Shown: positions 1 to 7,855, counted from the stretch's first letter. The stretch is DNA of 35,662 bases from Sporosarcina sp. (GCA_026169375.1 JAPFCR010000007.1:1-35662); one strand, 5' to 3'. Made by a program: numbers and translations. The notes: generated by a model from the sequence alone, not told the origin.

Positions 1-121
1 CGTTCCAGGCGCACGCTTTCCGTGGGGCGGGCGGCGAGCCTCCTCGGTCGCTTCGCTCCACTGCGGGGTCTCACCTGTCCCGCTAAACCCACAGGAGTCG
101 GCGCCTTCCACTCCAATCAAC
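1..121. repeat. GC-rich foldable dispersed repeat, left copy
   Basis: This block is about 70% GC by eye in otherwise AT-rich DNA. Its first 85 bases are identical, in the same orientation, to the last 85 bases of the window. The right edge ends in ATCAAC (116-121), the inverse of the GTTGAT that opens the right-hand copy. It can fold into a long imperfect hairpin: GGCGC 8-12 with GCGCC 101-105, CC 20-21 with GG 94-95, GTGGG 22-26 with CCCAC 88-92, GCGGG 27-31 with CCCGC 79-83, and GGCGAG 33-38 with CTCACC 70-75 (one mismatch). I recall similar GC-rich repeats being scattered through Bacillaceae and Planococcaceae genomes, but cannot search here. It encodes no credible protein. The copy is probably cut at its left edge by the window boundary. 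Confidence 0.85.
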
Positions 122-223
122 GGATATCCCTTGCAATAAACACGAACATTCAATCACTCGTTAACATCAAAGTTCGTCTTTATTACAAGAATAAACAATT
201 ATGAAATTGATTTACTTAAAAAA

Positions 224-255
224 CAAAAAAACTCATCCCTAAAAAAGGGACGAGT
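224..255 (-). terminator. T-box regulated terminator
   Basis: The arms ACTCATCCCT (231-240) and AGGGACGAGT (246-255) pair fully if one G-U is allowed on the minus strand. A run of T follows on that strand. It is the terminator half of the T-box switch. Confidence 0.85.
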
Positions 256-494
256 TCTAACTCGCGTTACCACCCTACTTGTAGCTATGTAGCTCGCTAC
301 CACTCAAGTTACCATAACGGAGGCATTCACCGGGACGATGTACTATATTTCCACAGTCCAGCTCGAGAGTGATTTTCTTTTCCAGTCGTTTCACTAGGCT
401 TTCACCATCCCTAGATCGCTTTATCACAAGCAAGAAAGTACTTTCTCTGTCAAAGCTATTCATCAAAAATTTAATTCAGTCTTTTATTTATATG
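224..494 (-). ncRNA. T-box leader, probably for ileS
   Basis: On the minus strand the T-box core reads GGGTGGTAACGCG (263-275), and its TGGT can pair with a tRNA ending in ACCA. An intrinsic terminator follows: arms 231-240 and 246-255 with a T run to 224. The 5' part (about 300-490) can form the Stem I domain, including a GAAAATCACTC segment in which ATC is a plausible isoleucine specifier codon. T-box leaders sense uncharged tRNA and let transcription continue into an aminoacyl-tRNA synthetase gene. In Bacillus, ileS lies directly after divIVA, which matches this position. The ileS gene itself is beyond the left edge. The stretch 122-223 between terminator and repeat is AT-rich and shows nothing recognisable. 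The amino acid assignment is inference from context and the candidate codon. Confidence 0.85.
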
Positions 495-500
495 ATTACA

Positions 501-529
501 ATTATAATTGTGAAATAAATTTGCGTCAA
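501..529 (-). promoter_or_regulatory. Sigma-A promoter of the T-box/ileS transcript
   Basis: On the minus strand, TTGACG (524-529) and TATAAT (501-506) are separated by exactly 17 bases. Transcription would start near 494, immediately before the T-box. The promoter lies just past the divIVA stop codon, so ileS should be transcribed independently of divIVA. Confidence 0.8.
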
Positions 530-549
530 GTTATTAAAACTCTTACATC

Positions 550-1059
550 TTACGCGTCATCTTCGACTAACTCTTGAATTTTATCAACATCTATTTCATA
601 ATCTAACAATCCATCCCAATCTTCAGCATTTACTAAGTCTAATTGGGCTTCAATTAACATTTTAAAACGATTGCGGAATACTTTAGATTGCTTTTTTAAA
701 TCTTCAATTTCCAATGAAATTTCACGTGCACGAGATAATGCTTCATTTACAATACGATCGGCATTTTTTTCAGCTTCTTTAATAATTAACTTCGATTCTT
801 TCATTGAATTACGCCTTACATCTTCAGCTGCTTCTTGTGCGGTGAGAATCGATTTTTGTAAAGTCTCTTCAATTGTATTAAAATGTGTGATTTGATTACT
901 TGCTTGAATTAATTCATTTCGCATCTCTTTATTTTCAGTAATCAAGTTTTCATAGTCTTTCATTATTTGTTCTAAAAACTCATTCACTTCATCCTCGTCA
1001 TACCCACGCCATTTACTACTAAATTCTTTATTATGTATGTCAAGTGGTGTTAAAGCCAT
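550..1059 (-). CDS. divIVA: Cell-division/polarity protein DivIVA
   Basis: This 169-residue protein begins with the DivIVA membrane-binding lipid-binding domain: the MALTPLDIHNKEF start and the WRGYDEDEVNEFLEQI segment (about 18-33) are diagnostic. A long coiled coil follows at roughly 35-130. DivIVA binds curved membrane at poles and septa, where it recruits MinJ/MinCD and, during sporulation, chromosome-anchoring factors. It is the last gene of the ylm cluster after ylmH, the usual Bacillus position. The start is supported by AAAGGAGG eight bases upstream. A TATAAT-like hexamer (1092-1097) lies in the 97-base gap before the gene, but I could not find a convincing -35 partner. Length and sequence look intact. 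Confidence 0.95.
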   Translation of the reverse strand: MALTPLDIHNKEFSSKWRGYDEDEVNEFLEQIMKDYENLITENKEMRNELIQASNQITHFNTIEETLQKSILTAQEAAEDVRRNSMKESKLIIKEAEKNADRIVNEALSRAREISLEIEDLKKQSKVFRNRFKMLIEAQLDLVNAEDWDGLLDYEIDVDKIQELVEDDA

Positions 1060-1156
1060 CTAAAATACCTCCTTTTACATATGTACATTCCATTATACAT
1101 AGTTTCTAATTCAATAGCATTAGTTTTCTGTAATTTCATTTTCGTCTCATTAACAA

Positions 1157-1933
1157 TTACTCTAACTTCCCTATAATAAGCCGCACCTTATCTTTACGTG
1201 TTCTTCCTTCTGTCGCAATGACTTTGAAGCGCCCAAATCCACGAATCGATAAAATATCTTCTTCAAATAATTCTTCAGCTGGGTTATTTTCTGTTGTCCA
1301 ATTTACACGCACTTTCTCGCCTTTTATGAGTGCCGCGGCTTTTTGTCTAGAGAGATTAATTAAAGATGCAATGATCGCGTCGAGTCGCATTGAACTTACA
1401 ATTTGCGTTGATTCGATCCACTTATCTGAAAAGGTAATATATGCTTCTTTATCTTCCACTTCCTCGACTGAAACTTTAGCTTTTCCAATTGATGTGAAGT
1501 TCGCAACCATATAATCTTTTAGTTCGGTCGCCACAACAAACTGAACTTCATCATCAATCATTCTAATATCGCCGAATTTTGAGCGGTCAATGCCAAGCGA
1601 CATCAGCGAGCCTAATACGTCCTTATGTTGTAAAGTTAAAAATTTCGTTGGATATTTCACTTTAAAAACAGTTACTTGATAATCTTGGGGTTCAGGAACA
1701 TGGTAATTCGGATAAATTAACATTCGCTTTCGCTCTGCATTTATGAATGCACCTTCTTCGGAAACGAGTAAATCATTTCCACCAAATAACGATTGTACAA
1801 TATATCTTTCACGCGGATTTAAGAAGTCAGTTAGTTTTGGTATGTATAAGTTTTCCACTTCACGAATCCAACCAATTGCGTTTTCTATAAATGGTTGTTC
1901 ATCTTTTCTAAAATGTTGAAGAATTGAATCCAT
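1157..1933 (-). CDS. ylmH: S4-domain RNA-binding protein YlmH
   Basis: The protein has 258 residues. The C-terminal part (about 180-258) is an S4 RNA-binding domain, recognisable by SSMRLDAIIASLINLSRQKA and the following GEKVRVNW segment. The N-terminal part matches the YlmH family, with a FLNPRERYIVQSLFGG signature near residue 40. YlmH acts on ribosomes; the family has been linked to rescue of stalled translation products. In Bacillus and streptococci it always lies between ylmG and divIVA, as here. A GAGGAG site sits eight bases before the ATG. An intrinsic-terminator-like hairpin lies between ylmG and this gene (1960-2004), so it may be expressed at lower or separate levels. Confidence 0.92.
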   Translation of the reverse strand: MDSILQHFRKDEQPFIENAIGWIREVENLYIPKLTDFLNPRERYIVQSLFGGNDLLVSEEGAFINAERKRMLIYPNYHVPEPQDYQVTVFKVKYPTKFLTLQHKDVLGSLMSLGIDRSKFGDIRMIDDEVQFVVATELKDYMVANFTSIGKAKVSVEEVEDKEAYITFSDKWIESTQIVSSMRLDAIIASLINLSRQKAAALIKGEKVRVNWTTENNPAEELFEEDILSIRGFGRFKVIATEGRTRKDKVRLIIGKLE

Positions 1934-1959
1934 GATTAATACTCCTCATCTATCATAAT

Positions 1960-2004
1960 AAAAAATATCTGTAGACGAAGTTCCATGAAACTTTGTCTAC
2001 AGAT
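1960..2004 (-). terminator. Hairpin terminator between ylmG and ylmH
   Basis: A 16-base arm (1967-1982) and its partner (1989-2004) pair with one mismatch around a CCATGA loop. On the minus strand a TTTTTTA tract follows, as expected for an intrinsic terminator after ylmG. It may be only partial, since ylmH and divIVA lie downstream. Confidence 0.75.
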
Positions 2005-2024
2005 AGAACGTTCATCATTTTTAG

Positions 2025-2312
2025 TTAACCTAGCATTTCCATAATCATATAAAATACATTCGATACGCCTGCTTGAATAAAGCTTAGTGCAATCAATGCA
2101 ATGATTGGTGAAATATCAATCATACCAAGCGGTGGAATGAATTTTCTAAAGAAAGATAAATATGGTTCTGCAATCTTATCAATAATTTGGCCAAATGCGC
2201 TTCCTCTCATATTTGGTACCCACGACATTAAAATATGAATAAATATCACAATGCGATAAATACCAATGACTTGAATCGTCAGGCCTCTCAGCAAATCTAA
2301 ACTCTCAACCAT
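2025..2312 (-). CDS. ylmG: YggT-family membrane protein YlmG
   Basis: This 95-residue protein has two hydrophobic segments (about 10-32 and 68-92) separated by a short loop containing SWVPNMRGSAFGQIIDKIAEPYL. That loop is typical of the YggT/YlmG family. Family members in bacteria and plastids are linked to membrane or nucleoid organisation near the division site, but the biochemical role is not known. The gene sits between sepF and ylmH, the standard order. A GAGG site lies about eleven bases upstream of the ATG, slightly far. A strong hairpin follows the stop codon. Confidence 0.92.
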   Translation of the reverse strand: MVESLDLLRGLTIQVIGIYRIVIFIHILMSWVPNMRGSAFGQIIDKIAEPYLSFFRKFIPPLGMIDISPIIALIALSFIQAGVSNVFYMIMEMLG

Positions 2313-2338
2313 AATTAATTGTACCTCTCATTCAGTCT

Positions 2339-2812
2339 CTATTGTTCAAAATAATCGGATATAGAACCATCAACTTCTACGTTATCTGGTGTACAAAGGA
2401 AAATATCTTTTCCGATTCGCTGAATGTCTCCACCAAGCGCATAAACCGTACCGCTTAAAAAGTCGATAATTCGAATTCCTTGCTCTCGATCTATTCGTTG
2501 AAGATTAACGACAACAGCTCTTTTGTTTTTTAAATGTTCCGATATATCTTGTGCTTCTGCATAAACTCTTGGTTCAACAAGAACAACCTTCGATGATTTC
2601 TGAGCACTTGATAAACTGACAATCCGTGGAGATGTTTGCTCTTCTTCCACAAGACCCAGCTGTCTATTTTTTTGTCTCTTAGGCTTTTGTTGTTCAGTCA
2701 TTGGGCGGCGTACTTCCTTCACAGGCTTTTTTTCTGATGATTGTTGCTTCGTTTCTTGAATTTCTTCTTCGTCGAGATAAAACCAATTTTGAAGCTTATT
2801 TTTAAAACTCAT
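2339..2812 (-). CDS. sepF: Cell division protein SepF
   Basis: The 157-residue protein begins with a short amphipathic membrane-binding helix (MSFKNKLQNWFYL). A charged, Gln-rich linker (about 15-70) and the globular SepF core (about 72-157) follow; the core contains LVEPRVYAEAQDISEHL and the DFLSGTVYALGGDIQRIG segment. SepF polymerises into rings, binds the C-terminal tail of FtsZ and tethers FtsZ to the membrane, in parallel with FtsA. Its start overlaps the stop of ylmE by one base (TGATG), suggesting translational coupling. It is encoded near both ftsA and ftsZ in this window, which together make the complete FtsZ-anchoring set. Confidence 0.95.
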   Translation of the reverse strand: MSFKNKLQNWFYLDEEEIQETKQQSSEKKPVKEVRRPMTEQQKPKRQKNRQLGLVEEEQTSPRIVSLSSAQKSSKVVLVEPRVYAEAQDISEHLKNKRAVVVNLQRIDREQGIRIIDFLSGTVYALGGDIQRIGKDIFLCTPDNVEVDGSISDYFEQ

Positions 2813-3501
2813 CAGTCTCCCTCGCTTTCCTCTCCAACTAATGCTGTGCCTATTCTTACATATGTTGCACCTTCTTCAATTGCAATTTTATAATCATTAG
2901 ACATCCCCATCGACAATTCAGTACATGGTGCGTGTGGGAAATTTAATGATTCAATACGATCGCGAAGTGTACGCATTTCTTTAAAAACAGAACGGATTTC
3001 TTCTTGATCATCAATATGTGGTGCCATCGTCATTAAACCAACGATGCGTACTTTATCGTACCCTTGAATAGATTCGATAAAGCCTTCTAGCTCTTCGGGT
3101 GTAACACCGGATTTTGCTTCTTCTCCTGAAACATTTACTTGTACAAAACAGTCTACTACATCTTCTGCTCGCTTTTGAATTTCTTTTACAATACTCATTC
3201 TACTGAGCGAGTGAAGATGACTGACATTGTTTACGATATCACGAACACGTCTACTTTGAAGATTCCCGATGAAATGCCAATTGATCTCTTCTTTGATTTG
3301 TTCAAGCTTATTTCTCAATCCATCCGGACGATTTTCTCCTAAATGTTTGAAACCTGCATTAAATACTTCTTTTGCACGTGTTGAAGAAACACCTTTCGTA
3401 ACAGCGACAACATGAACATCCGAACGGTTTCGCCCAACTTTGTCACAAGAAGTTTGAATATTTTCTTCGATTTGTTGTATACGTTGTTGAAATTTGTTCA
3501 T
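2812..3501 (-). CDS. ylmE: YggS/YlmE-family PLP homeostasis protein
   Basis: The product has 229 residues from the ATG at 3501; a GTG three codons upstream is possible but less well placed. It is a single alanine-racemase-like TIM barrel carrying pyridoxal phosphate. The PLP lysine is in VVAVTKGVS (about residue 36), and the C-terminal part has the family signatures GLMTMAPH, LSMGMSNDYKIAIEEG and VRIGTALVGE. The family buffers intracellular PLP and affects amino-acid and keto-acid balance; it is not an active racemase. It is coupled to sepF by a one-base overlap. B. subtilis has ylmD immediately upstream; that gene is absent here. The ribosome site is weak (a GTAGTGAT stretch four bases before the ATG). 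Confidence 0.93.
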   Translation of the reverse strand: MNKFQQRIQQIEENIQTSCDKVGRNRSDVHVVAVTKGVSSTRAKEVFNAGFKHLGENRPDGLRNKLEQIKEEINWHFIGNLQSRRVRDIVNNVSHLHSLSRMSIVKEIQKRAEDVVDCFVQVNVSGEEAKSGVTPEELEGFIESIQGYDKVRIVGLMTMAPHIDDQEEIRSVFKEMRTLRDRIESLNFPHAPCTELSMGMSNDYKIAIEEGATYVRIGTALVGEESEGD

Positions 3502-3572
3502 TCTAATCACTACTTTTCATATATCTTTCCTATTATTGTAGCAATTAATCGCTGATTTATCAATGATAAACG

Positions 3573-3815
3573 TTATTTCACTTGTTTTTTACCGACTAAT
3601 ACAATATCCTTTCCAATCACTGAAATATCAATAATTCGAACTTGAGCCTCTTCATTTTTCGAATTATTGAAAAACAATCCTTTTTCTCCACCGCCAACAT
3701 GGAGCGCTTCTACTGTTCCATTTTTAACATCAATCGTCGCATCTTGAACATAACCGAGAAAAGAACCTTTCGTCGCATCAATTACTTCTTTTTTTTGAAT
3801 TTCAGAAAATCTCAT
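3573..3815 (-). CDS. ylmC: YlmC/YmxH-family PRC-barrel protein
   Basis: This small protein of 80 residues resembles the PRC-barrel YlmC/YmxH family: a short beta-rich fold with KEVIDATKGSFLGYVQDATID near the start and a VIGKDIVLV strand near the end. Members are found beside sporulation sigma genes in many spore formers, and their exact function is unsettled. AAGGAG sits nine bases before the ATG. The gene lies after the large sigG terminator, so it needs its own promoter. A perfect 22-base palindrome (3879-3900) and a CATAAT -10-like hexamer (3873-3878) lie upstream and may form a regulated promoter. Confidence 0.82.
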   Translation of the reverse strand: MRFSEIQKKEVIDATKGSFLGYVQDATIDVKNGTVEALHVGGGEKGLFFNNSKNEEAQVRIIDISVIGKDIVLVGKKQVK

Positions 3816-3872
3816 TTATGATCGCTCCTTTTTATTACCTTATGCAAGTACAGTTTAAAAGAAAACCAATCG

Positions 3873-3900
3873 ATTATGTTAAGTAGTGTTCACTACTTAA
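3873..3900 (-). promoter_or_regulatory. Palindromic operator candidate upstream of ylmC
   Basis: TTAAGTAGTG (3879-3888), TT, then CACTACTTAA (3891-3900) form a perfect 10-base inverted repeat with a 2-base centre. This is typical of a dimeric repressor site and has no T run to make it a terminator. On the minus strand a CATAAT hexamer (3873-3878) immediately follows. The half site AAGTAGTGAAC recurs upstream of the biotin carboxylase gene (27951-27961). The regulator is unknown. Confidence 0.5.
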
Positions 3901-3903
3901 TAT

Positions 3904-3987
3904 AAAAAAGAGGCTTTCCCTTGTCGATTGAATGCTACACTCCTGAAAAATTTCTAGAGTGTAGCATTCAATCGACTTAGATGCCTC
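3904..3987 (-). terminator. Large terminator after sigG
   Basis: A perfect 20-base inverted repeat (3923-3942 with 3957-3976, 14-base loop) is enclosed by a second short stem, GAGGC (3910-3914) with GCCTC (3983-3987). On the minus strand a TTTTTT tract follows. This is an unusually long, strong terminator for the spoIIGA-sigE-sigG region. Confidence 0.85.
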
Positions 3988-4005
3988 ATTGGTTTTTCCT
4001 GCTAT

Positions 4006-4788
4006 TCATGCTTCTTCCATACGATTTCGAATCACTTTCACAGCATTTTTTTCTATCCTTGAAATTTGTGCCTGTGAAATCCCTAACTCTTTCGCGATTT
4101 CTGTTTGTGTTTGCCCAAGATAAAAGCGCTTATTCAAAATATGTTGTTGCCGTTCGTCCAGCTCTGTCATCGTTTCTTTAACGGACACATAAGTTAACCA
4201 TCGTTCTTCTGATATTGTTTTATCTTGTAACTGATCCATTAAATATACAGGGTCTCCATCTCCACTATTCATCGGTTCATGAAGCGACATTGGGTCTTGT
4301 ATCGCGTCTAATGCAAAGAGAATATCATCTGCTGGAATTTCAATTATTTTAGCTAAATCGGTCAGCTTTGGTTCGTATTGATGTTCATTAATAAAAGCTT
4401 CCCTTGCTCTCATTGCTTGATAAGCAATATCTCGAAGTGATCTTGAAACACGAATTGCCTGATGATCTCTAAGATGCCGCTTGATTTCGCCTAAAATCAT
4501 CGGTACAGCATAGGTTGAAAAACGAACATTATGTTTTAAATCAAAATTATCAATGGATTTTAGTAAACCAACACATCCCACTTGAAACAAATCATCTGCT
4601 GGTTCCCCTCGGTAAATAAAACGTTGAACTAAACTAAGCACCAACCGTAAATTCCCTACAACAAGTTCCTCTCTGGCGGATTCATCTCCACTTTGTAAGC
4701 GCACAAACGTCTCTCTCATTACTTCATTAGATAATAATGGTAATTCAGATGTATCGACACCACAAATTTCAACTCTTGTACGTACCAT
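4006..4788 (-). CDS. sigG: Forespore RNA polymerase sigma factor SigG
   Basis: The 260-residue protein is closely similar to SigG along its length. It opens with the SigG-specific VEICGVDTSELPLL segment. Sigma region 2 follows at about 45-110 (DDLFQVGCVGL and VRFSTYAVPMILGEIKRHLR), then region 3, and region 4 with its helix-turn-helix (QTQTEIAKELGISQAQISRI) near the C-terminus. SigG drives late forespore genes after engulfment. It follows spoIIGA-sigE as in Bacillus but is separated from sigE by a 94-base gap that may hold a forespore promoter. GGAGG lies eight bases before the ATG. A large hairpin terminates transcription after it. Confidence 0.97.
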   Translation of the reverse strand: MVRTRVEICGVDTSELPLLSNEVMRETFVRLQSGDESAREELVVGNLRLVLSLVQRFIYRGEPADDLFQVGCVGLLKSIDNFDLKHNVRFSTYAVPMILGEIKRHLRDHQAIRVSRSLRDIAYQAMRAREAFINEHQYEPKLTDLAKIIEIPADDILFALDAIQDPMSLHEPMNSGDGDPVYLMDQLQDKTISEERWLTYVSVKETMTELDERQQHILNKRFYLGQTQTEIAKELGISQAQISRIEKNAVKVIRNRMEEA

Positions 4789-4826
4789 TTTATATTCCTC
4801 CGCATTCTTTAGGTGACTGTAAATCG

Positions 4827-4855
4827 TAGTCTAACCTCTGCGTTCAGGAATATGC
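4827..4855 (-). promoter_or_regulatory. Possible forespore (sigma-F/G type) promoter of sigG
   Basis: On the minus strand GCATA (4851-4855) and GGTTAGACTA (4827-4836) resemble the sigma-F -35 and -10 patterns. The spacing of 14 bases is shorter than the usual value of about 16. In B. subtilis sigG has its own sigma-F-dependent promoter here, so position supports it, but the spacing weakens the call. Confidence 0.35.
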
Positions 4856-4882
4856 ATAAAATAATATGTCCAAATTCAACCA

Positions 4883-5593
4883 TTATGCAGTTGGCTGATT
4901 TAATACTTCTCGAAGTTCAATAATAATTTTCTTTTCAAGTCTTGAAATATAAGATTGTGAAATCCCAAGCATTTCTGCAACTTCTTTTTGTGTCATTTCT
5001 ACTTTTCCAGTTAAACCGAAGCGGCAAGCCATAATATATCTTTCCCTGTCATTTAATTTTCTGACTGCTTCAATCATATGTTGACGTTCAATTTTTCTTT
5101 CTACATTATCAATAATGATTGTCGCTTCTGTTCCTAAAATATCAGATAACAACAATTCATTACCATCCGCATCAGAATTAAGCGGTTCATCGAAAGAGAT
5201 TTCTGATTTTGTTCGGTTTGTTTTACGAAGATGCATTAAAATTTCGTTTTCAATACAACGTGACGCATATGTTGCTAATTTTATTTTTTTATCAGGTTTA
5301 AATGTTTCAACAGCTTTAATCAGTCCAATGGTGCCGATACTAATTAGATCTTCAATATGTGTATTTGTATTGTCAAAACGACGGGCAATATATACAACGA
5401 GACGTAAATTTCTTTCAATAAGAGCATCTCTCGCTTCTGCGTCTCCTTCTACAAAGGCTTGAATTGTTTTCGCTTCTTCTTCGCGTGTAAGCGGTTTTGG
5501 AAGCGAGCCACGCCCCCCGATATAATATGTCCCTTTTTTCCCTCTAAAAAATGCAAAAATCATCGTCAACCATTTTCTCAATTTATTGTACAT
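4883..5593 (-). CDS. sigE: Mother-cell RNA polymerase sigma factor SigE (pro-form)
   Basis: Starting at ATG 5593 the protein has 236 residues. AAAGGGG eight bases upstream supports this start over a longer in-frame one. The first 20 or so residues ([16 protein letters not shown]) form a hydrophobic, basic pro-sequence. It ends before the conserved YYIGG, where SpoIIGA is expected to cleave to activate the factor. Region 2 carries [19 protein letters not shown] and [20 protein letters not shown]; region 4 carries [18 protein letters not shown]. SigE directs early mother-cell transcription. Its start overlaps the end of spoIIGA by 11 bases, so protease and substrate are translationally coupled. 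The pro-sequence appears a few residues shorter than in B. subtilis. Confidence 0.96.
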   Translation of the reverse strand: MYNKLRKWLTMIFAFFRGKKGTYYIGGRGSLPKPLTREEEAKTIQAFVEGDAEARDALIERNLRLVVYIARRFDNTNTHIEDLISIGTIGLIKAVETFKPDKKIKLATYASRCIENEILMHLRKTNRTKSEISFDEPLNSDADGNELLLSDILGTEATIIIDNVERKIERQHMIEAVRKLNDRERYIMACRFGLTGKVEMTQKEVAEMLGISQSYISRLEKKIIIELREVLNQPTA

Positions 5594-6437
5594 GTTCAGT
5601 TCCCCTTTCGTTGTGAAGTTTCTCCATTGCTGATACGTGTAAAATTGCCTGTGCACCTTCTGGATAACGTTGATCGTCCTTCGTTAAAACGATATAACCG
5701 GGGTCTAATTGTGCACCTCCTTTCATGAGCCATTTTTTATATTGTAATCCGATTGCCCACGACTCCCCTTGAACTGTAAAGATTTTCACAGGTCTAAGAT
5801 CTTTCTTATAACAATCTGGCGCTTTTGTAATTTGCGAGAATTCTTGTGGATTCCAGTCCAATAAGAATTGCTTTAATTCTTCAGATAAGAATGGTTCGAC
5901 GACACGATAGGATATAAAATGAACTGCTTTTCCCGATAACGGTTCTATACAACTATTTCCTGAATCGACTAATACCGTAATTGGAATTTCTTTTCCCCAT
6001 AAAGAAAGTGTGGAAGTCGTTGTTAAATCTGCTACACGCTCGGCTGTCCGGACGTCAAGCCATTTATTTTTAATAAAGTAGAGTGCGATATACGCAATTC
6101 CAGCGGAGAAGAATATTGCTTGATAATTTGCTAGACTTTTTACTTGACTTTGAAGTGCTGTTAATAATCCACCAGCAAATAAAGCACCCATTAGCGCAGC
6201 TGATGTAAATTTTCTCCAATGACTAAAGGCTTTTCCGTAAGCAATGAATGTCATGCATAAAAAAGTAAGAATGATTGTCCAAATAGAGACAGAGAAGAAA
6301 ACAACAGGAACTGCACCAATAAAAGAAGCAAAACATAAACGACGAATACTAATATTTATATTTTGCATTTTATTTGCGAATGATAAGATAGTAAAATTGA
6401 ACATCATATTTAAGCCGATTATTAATTCGCCATACAT
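5583..6437 (-). CDS. spoIIGA: Sporulation sigma-E processing protease SpoIIGA
   Basis: The 284-residue protein has about five transmembrane helices in its first 125 residues and a cytoplasmic C-terminal aspartic protease domain. The catalytic Asp lies in VLVDSGNSC (D158-S159-G160). SpoIIGA sits in the sporulation septum and cleaves pro-sigma-E when the forespore protein SpoIIR signals. GGAGGG sits upstream of the ATG at a good distance. The gene is co-transcribed with, and overlaps, sigE. A Spo0A-type promoter candidate lies upstream. It is slightly shorter than the B. subtilis protein (about 309 residues). Confidence 0.95.
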   Translation of the reverse strand: MYGELIIGLNMMFNFTILSFANKMQNINISIRRLCFASFIGAVPVVFFSVSIWTIILTFLCMTFIAYGKAFSHWRKFTSAALMGALFAGGLLTALQSQVKSLANYQAIFFSAGIAYIALYFIKNKWLDVRTAERVADLTTTSTLSLWGKEIPITVLVDSGNSCIEPLSGKAVHFISYRVVEPFLSEELKQFLLDWNPQEFSQITKAPDCYKKDLRPVKIFTVQGESWAIGLQYKKWLMKGGAQLDPGYIVLTKDDQRYPEGAQAILHVSAMEKLHNERGTEHVQ

Positions 6438-6458
6438 AAAATGCCCTCCTTCACTTTA

Positions 6459-6523
6459 AAGATAGCATCTTAATCCTGAATATTTTGTCAATACAAGGAT
6501 ATATCTATATAAAAAGTTCGACA
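6459..6523 (-). promoter_or_regulatory. Spo0A-dependent type promoter of spoIIGA-sigE
   Basis: On the minus strand TTGACA (6486-6491) and TATCTT (6459-6464) are separated by 21 bases. This recalls the unusually long spacer (22) of the B. subtilis spoIIG promoter, which needs Spo0A to work. A perfect 0A box, TGTCGAA on the minus strand, lies 25 bases upstream of the -35 (6517-6523). A weaker 0A-like match (plus-strand TTTGTCAAT, 6484-6492) overlaps the -35. The arrangement matches the known mode of control; binding is untested. Confidence 0.7.
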
Positions 6524-6589
6524 AATTCTATGTAAAAAATTATATGTGCTAGTTATTTTTTTATGCCTCTAAATAAAATTTTTCCATCA

Positions 6590-6631
6590 AAAAAACGCAT
6601 TCAATGAATTTAGCATTGAATACGTTTTTTT
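6590..6631 (-). terminator. Intrinsic terminator after ftsZ
   Basis: CGCATTCAATG (6596-6606) pairs with CATTGAATACG (6614-6624) with one mismatch around a 7-base loop. A/T runs on both sides make it potentially bidirectional. It lies 14 bases after the ftsZ stop codon and separates ftsAZ from spoIIGA-sigE. Confidence 0.88.
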
Positions 6632-6644
6632 AGGAGTATACGTT

Positions 6645-7805
6645 TTATCGACGGCGACGATTGCGTAAAAACGTTGGAATATCTAGTCCATCGTCTGCCT
6701 GATTTGTTTGTTGTGATTGAGTCTGTTCATCTTCAAAACTTTCTATTTCTTCACGACTACGCGAGATCTCTTCGCGTACTGGAGTTGGTTCACGCTTTGG
6801 CATAGTACCGCCAAAACCCGTGCCTCTTGTTGGTTTTGAAGTAACGAGTTGTTCCTCTGTAAAGCCTGTTGCAATTACAGTAACAATGATTTCATCTTTC
6901 AAATTATCGTTAATGACAGAACCAAAAATCATATTGACATCTTCATCAGATGCAGATGCAACAATGTCTGCAGCTTCTTGCACTTCGAATAAACTTAAAT
7001 TAGATCCGCCTGTAATGTTCATTAAGACACCCTTAGCACCGTCAATCGACGTTTCAAGTAATGGACTCGAAATTGCTTTTTTAGCAGCTTCAGATGCACG
7101 GTTTTCCCCTGTTGAAACACCGATTCCCATTAGTGCAGAACCTTTATTTGACATAATAGTTTTTACGTCAGCAAAGTCTAAGTTAATAAGACCCGGTACA
7201 GCGATTAAATCTGAAATACCTTGTACCCCTTGACGAAGAACGTTATCTGCCTCACGGAATGCTTCAAGCATCGGTGTGTTTTTATCAACAATTTCAAGCA
7301 ATTTATCATTCGGGATGACAATTAACGTATCCACTGAATCTTTCATTGCCGTAATTCCCGCAATTGCCTGTGTTTGACGTTTACGGCCTTCAAATGTGAA
7401 TGGACGTGTTACGACACCTACTGTTAATGCACCTAAATCTTTTGCGACTTGTGCAATTACAGGTGCTGCCCCCGTTCCAGTCCCCCCACCCATACCTGCC
7501 GTTACGAATACCATATCCGCACCACGTAACGCTTCTTCTATTTGTTCACGGCTCTCTTCAGCAGCTTTCTTCCCAACTTCTGGGTTAGCGCCTGCACCAA
7601 GTCCTCGTGTTAATTTCGTACCAATTTGAAGCTTTACTTCAGCCTCTGATAAGTTTAACGCTTGAGCGTCTGTATTTACAGCAATAAACTCAACGCCTTC
7701 TACTCCATGCTCAATCATACGGTTTACCGCATTATTTCCACCACCACCAACGCCGATTACTTTAATAAGTGCTAATTGGTCTGTATTTGTATCAAAATCC
7801 AGCAT
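6645..7805 (-). CDS. ftsZ: Cell division GTPase FtsZ
   Basis: The 386-residue protein has the tubulin-like GTP-binding domain: [14 protein letters not shown] at about 17-30 and the signature [10 protein letters not shown] at about 104-113. The T7 synergy loop [11 protein letters not shown] that completes GTP hydrolysis between subunits lies at about 207-217. A variable Gln/Glu-rich linker begins near 320, and the conserved tail [13 protein letters not shown] binds FtsA and SepF. FtsZ polymerises into the Z-ring. It follows ftsA by 50 bases and has a strong AGGAGG. A terminator follows. Bacillus protease genes (bpr) that often follow ftsZ are absent; spoIIGA comes next. Confidence 0.98.
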   Translation of the reverse strand: MLDFDTNTDQLALIKVIGVGGGGNNAVNRMIEHGVEGVEFIAVNTDAQALNLSEAEVKLQIGTKLTRGLGAGANPEVGKKAAEESREQIEEALRGADMVFVTAGMGGGTGTGAAPVIAQVAKDLGALTVGVVTRPFTFEGRKRQTQAIAGITAMKDSVDTLIVIPNDKLLEIVDKNTPMLEAFREADNVLRQGVQGISDLIAVPGLINLDFADVKTIMSNKGSALMGIGVSTGENRASEAAKKAISSPLLETSIDGAKGVLMNITGGSNLSLFEVQEAADIVASASDEDVNMIFGSVINDNLKDEIIVTVIATGFTEEQLVTSKPTRGTGFGGTMPKREPTPVREEISRSREEIESFEDEQTQSQQTNQADDGLDIPTFLRNRRRR

Positions 7806-7855
7806 CTGTTCTCCTCCTACACTAAACTTCTAATCTTTCTTTATATAGCTTTTCA

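Noticed and set aside
22..204. 60-codon open frame across the left repeat
   Set aside because: It runs through the foldable GC-rich repeat into AT-rich sequence, lacks a ribosome site and resembles no protein.
275..466. 63-codon minus-strand frame
   Set aside because: It lies wholly inside the T-box RNA leader, whose structure explains the conservation.
7396..7629. Plus-strand frames opposite ftsZ, and similar frames opposite most other genes
   Set aside because: They are shadows of strongly conserved minus-strand genes, with no ribosome sites and implausible composition.
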